Assembly: GCA_025464925.1 (NCBI GenBank)
Contig: JAODMS010000110.1
Coordinates: forward strand, 1 to 16,470
Direction of reading: 5' to 3'
DNA: 16,470 nt
From: Arthrobacter sp.
Lineage (GTDB): Bacteria > Actinomycetota > Actinomycetes > Actinomycetales > Micrococcaceae
Under the pieces are notes generated by a model. The model was not told the origin of the DNA, ran no database searches, and worked only from the letters and a program-made list of their open reading frames with translations. The stretch's first letter is position 1, and every line of letters begins with the position of its first letter. The position numbers and the translations under genes are program-made. Below, piece by piece: positions 1 through 5,748 of this stretch.

Positions 1-1
1 G

Positions 2-511
2 GAATCCCGCCACGGCAACCTCGAGGGCGGCGGTGCCGTTGACCTGGGTGAATTGGTCCGCCAGGCCCTGAGGATGCGCCCGGACCGGCTTATCGTGGGT
101 GAATGCCGGGGAGCGGAAGTCCGGGAGTTGCTCACGGCCATGAATACCGGCCACGCCGGGGGCGGGGGGACGATCCATGCCAACACCGCGGCGGCCGTGC
201 CGGCCCGCTTGACGGCGCTGGGGGCGCTCGCCGGGATGGGCCAGGACGCCGTCCGCCTGCAGACGGCCAGCGCCCTCGACGTGGTCATCCACGTGGCGCG
301 GGCCAAGGCAGGCCGGCAGGTCCTCAGTATCGGCGTCATGGAGGACAACGAAAGAGGTCTCGCCGTCACCGTCGCGCTGGACGTCCTCGGCGGTGGGGTC
401 CGAGTCGGTCCGGCCTGGCCGCAATTGGCGGCCCGCCTCGGTCTGGACCCGTCCGTGGCATCAGGGGTGCCACTGGCGCCCGGGACGTTCCAAGCTTCCG
501 GAGCGGGCTAG
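2..511 (+). CDS. CpaF/TadA-type pilus assembly ATPase, C-terminal part (5' end outside window)
   Basis: The last 169 codons of a secretion ATPase of the GspE/PilT superfamily, CpaF/TadA branch, which powers Tad/Flp pilus assembly at the cytoplasmic face of the membrane. The frame is open from base 2, so the gene begins upstream. Visible family signatures, in order, are the segment with LVRQALRMRPDR, the Walker B-like region LIVGECRGAE (bases about 89-118), the AMNTGHAGGGGTIHAN segment that closes the nucleotide site, and the ARLTALG helix. The Walker A motif is not in the window. The gene ends with TAG at 509-511, 22 bases before the tadB-like start, which suggests one operon. The assignment to the 'helicase/secretion neighborhood' ATPase type rests on the downstream gene order as well as the motifs. 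Confidence 0.93.
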   Translation, partial: ESRHGNLEGGGAVDLGELVRQALRMRPDRLIVGECRGAEVRELLTAMNTGHAGGGGTIHANTAAAVPARLTALGALAGMGQDAVRLQTASALDVVIHVARAKAGRQVLSIGVMEDNERGLAVTVALDVLGGGVRVGPAWPQLAARLGLDPSVASGVPLAPGTFQASGAG

Positions 512-533
512 TGGGCCGGGCCAGGACCCCGCG

Positions 534-1367
534 GTGACTGCCATCCTGATCGCGGTGCTGGCTCTCGCTTCGTGGCTGGCGTTCCTTCCGCGGGGTGCTT
601 CAGGCCGCCGTGCCGGCACGGTATTGCCGGGCCCCCCTAGGCTGAGCCTGCCGGGCCGGGCCGGCGGGCCCACAGGCCCGAGGCTGCCCGGCAGGATCTT
701 GGGCCGGCGGACACACGAAGCACCGCCGGTGACGATGACAGCCGTGGTCCAGCAACTGGCCGCCCTGCTCAGGGGAGGGCGCCGCCCCGCCCGGCTGTGG
801 GACGAACTCTGGCTGCTGTATGCCGGGGAAGCCTCGCAAGGCCGACTCTCCGACGACGGCGGGGGACCCGGGCCAGCGCTTGCCCCGGATTCCGTGGCCC
901 TGCTGGCAGCTGCCCGCGCGGCGGCACTCCGCGGGTCTTCAGTGGCCGAGGCAATCCGAGGCGCGGGTCCCGCTTCACCGACCGGCCAGTCCAGGGGGAA
1001 CGGTGCCGGTGCCGCCGGACGCGAGCGGAGAGTGTGGGGTGAACTCGCCGCGTGTTTCGACATCGCGGAGGCCAGCGGCTGCCCGCTGGCTGACGTGCTG
1101 ACGCGATTCGCGGCGCAGCTCGAGGCAGAGGAAGACGCCGAAGCCGCCCGGCAGACGGCTCTTGCCGGGCCAAAGGCAACGGTCCGGCTGCTGACTTGGC
1201 TCCCGCTGCTCGGGCTGGGTTTGGGTATGCTGCTTGGCGTTGATCCTGTGACGATCCTGCTGGGGACGCCGCCCGGCATGGCAGCCCTCGCGGCGGGCGT
1301 TGTCCTCACCGCTGCCGGGCGGATCTGGTCATCACGGCTGGTCCGGGCCGCCGGAGCGCCGTCGTGA
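534..1367 (+). CDS. TadB-like pilus assembly inner-membrane protein (T2SS F family)
   Basis: A 277-residue protein that probably forms, with the next gene product, the inner-membrane platform on which the TadA ATPase acts. The GTG at 534 is chosen because it gives a hydrophobic N-terminus at once (TAILIAVLALASWLAFLP) and avoids a long overlap with the ATPase gene. The Shine-Dalgarno is weak (AGGA near 523). A basic, Gly/Pro-rich linker follows, then a central helical region (WGELAACFDIAEASGCPLADVL) typical of T2SS F domains. Two hydrophobic stretches lie near the C-terminus (LLTWLPLLGLGLGMLLG and MAALAAGVVLTAAG). The last bases overlap the next gene by 4 nt (GTGA), so translation is probably coupled. 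Sequence conservation of this family is low, so identification leans on topology and position. Confidence 0.85.
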   Translation: MTAILIAVLALASWLAFLPRGASGRRAGTVLPGPPRLSLPGRAGGPTGPRLPGRILGRRTHEAPPVTMTAVVQQLAALLRGGRRPARLWDELWLLYAGEASQGRLSDDGGGPGPALAPDSVALLAAARAAALRGSSVAEAIRGAGPASPTGQSRGNGAGAAGRERRVWGELAACFDIAEASGCPLADVLTRFAAQLEAEEDAEAARQTALAGPKATVRLLTWLPLLGLGLGMLLGVDPVTILLGTPPGMAALAAGVVLTAAGRIWSSRLVRAAGAPS

Positions 1368-1975
1368 CCGCGGAACTGGCCGGAGTGGCGGTGGCGGCCA
1401 GCCTGGCCGGTGCCGCGGTTCTGGCACTGGCAGGCCAGAGCCGGATCGGCCAAAAATTCGCGCGCCGTGGCGTGGACCGTTCTGCAGGCGCGGACGCCCA
1501 CCGCCGGGGGGAGGGCGCCGAACGGCTCAGGAACGCCGGCTTCGTCGGCCTTAGGGACACCGCCATGATGCTGGAATTAATCGGGGCCATGCTGGACGCG
1601 GGAGCCGGGCTGGGCCGCTCTCTGGAATGGGTTTCCACTCTTGCCTCCCCGGAGCTCAGCCGTCCGCTACGACGGGTCGTGTCAGCGCTGTCCATCGGGG
1701 CCGACTGGGACACGGCGTGGCGCAGCTCCGATGCCCGGTCCCCGCAGCTCCTTGGCCTCCGGGACGCCCTCAGCTTCGCGGCGTCCACAGGCGCACCGTC
1801 TGCGGCCATCTTGTATGCCCAGGCGGCACGGATGCGGCGCGAACGGTTCAGGACTGCCGAGAGGCAGGCGGCGGCACTGGGCGTGAAGCTTGTGGTCCCC
1901 CTTGGACTGTGTTCCTTGCCGGCCTTTGTGTGCCTCGGCGTTCTTCCCGTACTGCTAGCGATGCTGCCGGCCTGA
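1364..1975 (+). CDS. TadC-like pilus assembly inner-membrane protein (T2SS F family)
   Basis: A 203-residue membrane protein, probable partner of the TadB-like protein in the Tad/Flp pilus platform. It starts with GTG at 1364 inside the 4-nt overlap with the preceding gene. A hydrophobic N-terminal segment (AGVAVAASLAGAAVLALAG) is followed by the T2SS F-type helix pair: MMLELIGAMLDAGAGLGRSL, then LRRVVSALSIGADWDTAW. The C-terminus is strongly hydrophobic (LVVPLGLCSLPAFVCLGVLPVLLAML), matching the usual C-terminal membrane anchor. It is the last gene of the ATPase-tadB-tadC group. The next coding start is about 290 bases away, so the transcription unit may end or weaken here, although no clear terminator was found. 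Confidence 0.85.
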   Translation: MTAELAGVAVAASLAGAAVLALAGQSRIGQKFARRGVDRSAGADAHRRGEGAERLRNAGFVGLRDTAMMLELIGAMLDAGAGLGRSLEWVSTLASPELSRPLRRVVSALSIGADWDTAWRSSDARSPQLLGLRDALSFAASTGAPSAAILYAQAARMRRERFRTAERQAAALGVKLVVPLGLCSLPAFVCLGVLPVLLAMLPA

Positions 1976-2267
1976 TCCTGAAAGCTAGAGCGGACCAGCA
2001 CCCTGCCGGAGGAAATGGATCCTGGCAAGGGTTTGCGCCCCAATACCACAACGGCATCCCTTTTGCCTGCCAAAACAGGCTGATCACGACCCAGACGTTC
2101 CATTTCCCAAGGTTTTTCCAAGTTATGGCGCGATATCTTGGGAGATGCACCACCAGAGTACGAGCGGCCTCGTCCGTCGGCCACTCACAGTGCTGCTTGG
2201 GGCGCCACGTATCCCGGTACGTCTGAAACTTCTAACCAGAGTTGAAACCAAGGCAGGGGGCAGAGCA
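1976..2267 (+). other. Intergenic region between tadC and the secreted repeat protein
   Basis: About 290 bases without a supported gene, visibly less GC-rich than its surroundings. It probably carries the promoter of the downstream secreted protein. It holds an inverted repeat TCCCAAG (2105-2111) / CTTGGGA (2137-2143). A nested CCAAG (2118-2122) can pair with the same right arm. A minor 5-bp stem GCCTG/CAGGC lies at 2065-2080. A TATCTT (2134-2139) could be a -10 box, but no convincing -35 was found. A purine-rich ribosome binding site (GGGGG at 2256-2260) lies 7 bases before the ATG at 2268. Confidence 0.45.
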
Positions 2268-4130
2268 ATGATTCGACTGCAACGGGTGGGAGTGATCGCG
2301 GCGCTGAACATGCTGGTATTAGCAGGCCTGGCCGTCGGCGCGAGTCCTGCCTCTGCCGCGGTGACCTGCCAGCCCAACGCACCGGCCCCGAGCAACCAGT
2401 ATCCGGGCTCCACGGTAGTGGCGACAAATTTCGAGTCAGGAAGCCTCACCGCCTCCGGCTTCAGGGCTCCCGTCACCGGAGGAACCGGCATTGCCGACGT
2501 CTCCTCGAACCGGCAGCGGTCAGGGCGCTGTGCAGCCCGCCTGCACGTGACCACGGCCGCGGGTTCCGTCGCCAATTTTTCTGCCTCCCTGCCCGCCGCG
2601 AGCAAAGACATCTACGCGGATGGCTGGTTCAACGTCGCTGCCCAGGGTCCGGCCAACAACAACGTTCCTTACTTCCGGTTCTTCAACGGCAGCACCCGGG
2701 TCGCGGACGTCTTTCGCGCCAACAGTGCCTCCGGTGCGCTGTGGCTGCGGGTAACCTCTCCGACCGGAACATACAGCTATACCCAATTAAGGCCGAGCGT
2801 CGCGCTCGGCACATGGCATCACCTGGTGATGCACGTGGTCCCCAACGGTGCTTCGACAACGATCGAAACATGGTTTGACGACCAGCTCGTATATTCCAGC
2901 AGGCAGGTCGCCACACGTTTCAATACACTTACTGCTGTACAACTGGGGGCAGAGCATCGACGGCAGGCCGGCGTCAGCTACATCGATGACGTGGTCATCA
3001 AGAGTGGAACGTCTGCAACAGCTGCACCTCGACAGGCTGGAATGTTCACGCCTCTCGCCGCGACCCGCCTCCTGGACACCAGGACCACCTCTCCCGTCGC
3101 TGCGGATTCGCCGGTGTCCTTCCAGGTCGCCGGGGTTGGTGGGGTGCCCGCCCAGGTGGCATCCGTGGTGTTCAACCTCACCGTGACTGACTCAAGCTCC
3201 TTCGGTTTCATCACCGCCTATGCCTCCGGCACGGGGCGCCCCAATGCGTCCAACCTCAACTTCGCCACCCGCCAGACCGTGCCAAACCTGGTCACGGTCC
3301 CTGTCGGGGCTGACGGGAAGGTCACACTGTTCAACCGTTCCTCCGGCAGCGCCCATCTGATTGCCGACGTCACCGGCTTCAACGCCACCGGAACCCCCGC
3401 GGCAGCCGGCGCCTTCCGGAGTCTCGCGCCATCCCGGATGCTGGACACCAGGACTGCCTCTCCCGTAGCCGCGGATTCCCCGGTGTCCTTCCAAGTCGCT
3501 GGCGCCAACGGTATCCCTGCCTCGGTGGCAGCGGTCGTGTTCAACCTCACCGTGACAGAGGCAAAGTCATTCGGGTTCGCCACCGCCTATGCCTCCGGCT
3601 CCGCCCGTCCGAATGCCTCCAACCTCAACTTCGCCGCCGGCCAGACGGTGCCGAACATGGTCACAGTCCCGGTTGGAGCTGACGGGAAGGTCACCCTGTT
3701 CAACCGTTCTTCCGGGACCGCCCAGTTCATCGCCGACGTAGCCGGTTATTACCTCCCCGGCACGCCGAGCTTAACGGGCGCCTTCAAGGCTCTCGGGCCC
3801 TCCCGGATGCTCGACACCCGGACCGCCTCGGCCGTTGCGCAGGATTCGGAAGTGTCATTCCAGGTCGCGGGGGCTAACGGCATTCCGGCCGGCGTATCGG
3901 CAGCCGTTTTCAACCTGACTGTCACGGCGCCGCAGTCCTTCGGCTTCGTCACCGCATACGCCTCCGGCTCCGCACGTCCGAACGCATCCAACCTGAACTT
4001 TGCCGTCGGGCAGACGGTGCCAAACCTGGTTGCAGTCCCGGTAGGCGCTGACGGCAAGGTCACCCTGTTCAACCGGTCCGCCGGGACATCCCAGTTCATC
4101 GCCGACGTCGCGGGTTACTACCTTCCCTAG
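2268..4130 (+). CDS. Secreted surface protein: LamG-like domain plus three 123-residue LLDTR/DVxGYY repeats
   Basis: A 620-residue exported protein of unknown specific role. The ATG at 2268 follows a GGGGG purine run and yields a classical signal peptide (basic MIRLQR, hydrophobic core, ASPASA cleavage near residue 30). Residues about 50-250 look like a concanavalin/LamG-type beta-sandwich: GWFN, YFRFFNGSTRVADVFRA, GTWHHLVMHV and YIDDVVI are typical strands. The only two cysteines (C34, C88) could form a disulfide. From residue 259 there are three tandem repeats starting at 259, 382 and 505. Each opens with a [R/L/M]LDTRT strand and carries FNLTVT, FGF.TAYASG, PNASNLNFA, VPVGADGKVTLFNRS and a closing I.DV.G. 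Such repeats are common in actinobacterial secreted proteins. There is no LPXTG motif or C-terminal membrane segment, so it is likely released or held non-covalently. Its place inside a pilus locus hints at adhesion, by inference only. Confidence 0.85.
   Translation: MIRLQRVGVIAALNMLVLAGLAVGASPASAAVTCQPNAPAPSNQYPGSTVVATNFESGSLTASGFRAPVTGGTGIADVSSNRQRSGRCAARLHVTTAAGSVANFSASLPAASKDIYADGWFNVAAQGPANNNVPYFRFFNGSTRVADVFRANSASGALWLRVTSPTGTYSYTQLRPSVALGTWHHLVMHVVPNGASTTIETWFDDQLVYSSRQVATRFNTLTAVQLGAEHRRQAGVSYIDDVVIKSGTSATAAPRQAGMFTPLAATRLLDTRTTSPVAADSPVSFQVAGVGGVPAQVASVVFNLTVTDSSSFGFITAYASGTGRPNASNLNFATRQTVPNLVTVPVGADGKVTLFNRSSGSAHLIADVTGFNATGTPAAAGAFRSLAPSRMLDTRTASPVAADSPVSFQVAGANGIPASVAAVVFNLTVTEAKSFGFATAYASGSARPNASNLNFAAGQTVPNMVTVPVGADGKVTLFNRSSGTAQFIADVAGYYLPGTPSLTGAFKALGPSRMLDTRTASAVAQDSEVSFQVAGANGIPAGVSAAVFNLTVTAPQSFGFVTAYASGSARPNASNLNFAVGQTVPNLVAVPVGADGKVTLFNRSAGTSQFIADVAGYYLP
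3042..4127 (+). repeat. Three tandem coding repeats, 369-nt period
   Basis: Repeat units begin at 3042, 3411 and 3780, exactly 369 bases (123 codons) apart; the last is shortened to 348 bases by the stop. The units are similar in both protein and DNA. For example, TTCAACCTCACCGTGAC occurs in units 1 and 2 and a near copy in unit 3, and GCTGACGGGAAGGTCAC occurs in units 1 and 2. Units 2 and 3 resemble each other most at their ends (YY versus FN in unit 1), so duplication of a single module is likely. Confidence 0.9.
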
Positions 4131-4474
4131 GTGCCGGCTCACTCTGCGTCCTCCCGCTTCGCGGACGTTGATACCCCTTGGGGCTGCTATCACTGTGGTG
4201 ATAACAGCCCCAAGGGGTATATCCGTGTCTGCAGGCGGAGCCCCAGGCTTCCATCGCATTGAAGGCCAGCCCGGCGGAGCAGCAGCCGGACCGGGGCTAC
4301 CGGCACCGCGGCCGCCGCGCCCTCGGGACGGCGGCGGCCTCCGGATGCCCTCCACAGCCTCGCTGCCCCGCACGTTATCCACTTGGTCGGCATCGGGACT
4401 TACCCGCATGCGCCCCGAACCGGGAGAGTCGAATCAGCCGGTGGTTCTGCCGGCATCCCGTGAAAGGAAAGCTC
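4131..4474 (+). other. 344-base non-coding stretch upstream of the pilin gene
   Basis: Besides the long hairpin at 4171-4220, it contains a second GC-rich stem, GGCCGCCGC (4310-4318) with GCGGCGGCC (4331-4339) and a 12-base loop. The promoter for the pilin genes is expected here because the hairpin would cut transcription from upstream, but no clear -35/-10 pair could be picked out. Open frames through this stretch lack recognisable protein features. Confidence 0.5.
4171..4220. terminator. Long near-perfect hairpin after the secreted protein gene
   Basis: The arms 4171-4193 and 4198-4220 are complementary over 22 of 23 positions (one C/A mismatch) with a 4-base loop (TGTG). The arms start and end with ATACCCCTTGGGG and CCCCAAGGGGTAT. 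It lies 40 bases after the stop of the secreted protein, so a transcription terminator is the simplest reading. No T-tract follows on either strand, which is common in high-GC actinobacteria but leaves other roles open: mRNA 3' stabiliser, protein-binding palindrome, or dispersed repeat. Confidence 0.6.
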
Positions 4475-4477
4475 ATG
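4463..4477 (+). promoter_or_regulatory. Ribosome binding site of the DUF4244 pilin gene
   Basis: AAAGGAAAG at 4463-4471 sits just before the ATG at 4475, with AAGGA at 4464-4468 (6-base spacing). It is the best-placed purine-rich site in this stretch and decides the start against upstream in-frame alternatives. Confidence 0.7.
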
Positions 4478-4756
4478 TCCACCAATCAAGACACCTCCGC
4501 GGCAACCCGGACCGCCCGTGAACCCGGATCCGCGGAGGTGCACGAAATTTATCCGGGCGCCCGTACGGTGGTCCGGTCTCGGCCTCGGGGCGGCTACAGG
4601 CTCGGTGGTTCCGAGGCCGGAATGGCCACCGCCGAGTATGCCATCGCCACGTTGGCCGCCGTGGGGTTCGCGGGGGTTCTCGTGTTCATCATGCGAAGCG
4701 ATGAGGTCCGCGGGTTCCTGCTGAACCTTATCCGCACGGCGCTCGCCCTGCCGTGA
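4475..4756 (+). CDS. DUF4244 family Flp-like pilin
   Basis: A 93-residue protein that is probably the main pilin of the Tad-type pilus. It contains the signature EAGMATAEYAIATLAAVGFA. This fits a class IVb (Flp) prepilin cleavage site after G49, with Glu at +5 (E54) and Tyr at +6 (Y55) of the mature protein. A single hydrophobic helix (about residues 50-73) follows, then a short charged tail ending LIRTALALP. The predicted mature protein is only 44 residues. The leader of 49 residues is long and basic. Cleavage would need a TadV/CpaA-type prepilin peptidase, which is not in this window. The stop overlaps the next start by 4 nt (GTGA), so it is coupled to the TadE-like gene. Confidence 0.88.
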   Translation: MSTNQDTSAATRTAREPGSAEVHEIYPGARTVVRSRPRGGYRLGGSEAGMATAEYAIATLAAVGFAGVLVFIMRSDEVRGFLLNLIRTALALP

Positions 4757-5271
4757 CGTACGCAGGATCGGCAGGGGAAGCCAGCCGCCGCCGGCAGTCC
4801 AGGGGGAGGGGCTCCCCGGGGCCCCCTTCACGTCTTGCCGCCGACCGCACCCGCGGCCGGACGTGCGCAGGCGAGTGCTGCCGCGGCGCCGTGACGGCCG
4901 AGTTTGCCGTGGCGTTGCCCGCTGTCGTGCTGTTGCTTGCCCTGTTGCTGGCGGGTTCCGCCGCCGGGGTGACGCAGCTCCGTTTGGAGGAAGCCGCCCG
5001 GGCGGGCGCAAGGGCACTGGCGAGGGGCGAGGACGCTGCCGCCGTGAACGCGATTGCCCGCCGCCTGGCTGGCGAGTCAGCAGGGACAGCCGTGGCTTCC
5101 GACGGTGACTGGCTCAGCGTCACGGTCTCCGGCCGGGTCCCCGGGGCCGTCGGTTCGCTGCTGCCGTGGACGCTCTCCGCCCGGGCCTGGGCGCGGGTCG
5201 AATCTTCCGAACCGGCCGTCCACCGGATTCCCGAGGTGTATCGCCGCCAGATCGGAAGGCAGAGAGCATGA
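4753..5271 (+). CDS. TadE-like minor pilin
   Basis: A 172-residue TadE-family protein, a probable pseudopilin that helps assemble the Flp-type pilus. The GTG start at 4753 lies in a 4-nt overlap with the pilin gene. The motif GAVTAEFAVALPAVVLLLALLL fits a prepilin site: cleavage after G45, E50 at +5, F51 at +6, then a hydrophobic helix. The sequence after the helix (QLRLEEAARAGARALARGED) is the conserved TadE amphipathic helix, and the rest is predicted to lie outside the membrane. The 45-residue leader is basic and has three cysteines just before the cleavage site (C38, C42, C43). If cleavage happens as predicted, they are lost from the mature protein. The stop overlaps the next ATG by 4 nt. 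Confidence 0.87.
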   Translation: MTYAGSAGEASRRRQSRGRGSPGPPSRLAADRTRGRTCAGECCRGAVTAEFAVALPAVVLLLALLLAGSAAGVTQLRLEEAARAGARALARGEDAAAVNAIARRLAGESAGTAVASDGDWLSVTVSGRVPGAVGSLLPWTLSARAWARVESSEPAVHRIPEVYRRQIGRQRA

Positions 5272-5690
5272 AGCTGCCGGAGCGGGCCCGTAAGAACCCG
5301 TCATCGCGACTGCACCGCGAGCGCGGTTCAGGCACCGTTCTGGCTTTGGGGCTGGGACTGGTCGTTCTCATGGCAGCGGTCTTGGTTGTGCTCTTGGCGC
5401 AGTCGGCCGTGATGGCGTCCAGGGCCGCGGCCGCCGCTGACCTGGCGGCCCTGGCAGCCGCGGATGCCGCCCGCGGAATCGCCGCGGGTGAGCCGTGCGC
5501 CGTCGCCCGAGAAGTCGCAAACCGCAACAACGCCAAAGTCTTGAGTTGTACGGAGGGCTTCGGCGAAACGGTCCAGGTCAGCACTGAGCTCAGCCAGGCG
5601 GCGATGCTGGGGCCGGCCACCGGACTGGCCCGGGCGGGGCCGCCACCGGACCCGGCCGGCGGCCCCCAGGCCGGCGGTCTCCAGCCTTAG
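5268..5690 (+). CDS. Rv3654c-like TadE-family protein (helicase/secretion neighborhood)
   Basis: A 140-residue membrane-anchored protein. It starts at the ATG at 5268 in an ATGA overlap with the TadE-like gene, with a GGAAGG purine run upstream near 5253-5258. The N-terminal ERGSGTVLALGLGLVVLM segment and one transmembrane helix (about residues 23-43) are followed by ASRAAAAADLAALAAADAAR. Two cysteines (C77, C94) frame a short helix. This pattern matches the actinobacterial family represented by Rv3654c, which travels with Tad genes and a DEAH helicase, and a C77-C94 disulfide is plausible. It lacks the +5 Glu of true prepilins. The C-terminus is a low-complexity Pro/Gly/Ala tail. The exact function is not known; a minor pilus subunit or assembly factor is inferred from linkage. 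Confidence 0.85.
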   Translation: MKLPERARKNPSSRLHRERGSGTVLALGLGLVVLMAAVLVVLLAQSAVMASRAAAAADLAALAAADAARGIAAGEPCAVAREVANRNNAKVLSCTEGFGETVQVSTELSQAAMLGPATGLARAGPPPDPAGGPQAGGLQP

Positions 5691-5748
5691 CCGGGTGCCT
5701 CCGGCCAGCCTTGCGACCCGTGGGTGCACTGGCGGACGAGGGGCCCCC

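Noticed and set aside
4171..4220. Copper-responsive (CsoR-type) operator, because of the ATACCCC and GGGGTAT ends
   Set aside because: The two ends are separated by far more than in such operators, and no copper transport or chaperone gene is nearby.
4168..4521. Open frame running through the long hairpin
   Set aside because: Its start is formed by the hairpin sequence itself, no ribosome binding site is present, and it overlaps the well-supported pilin start in another frame.
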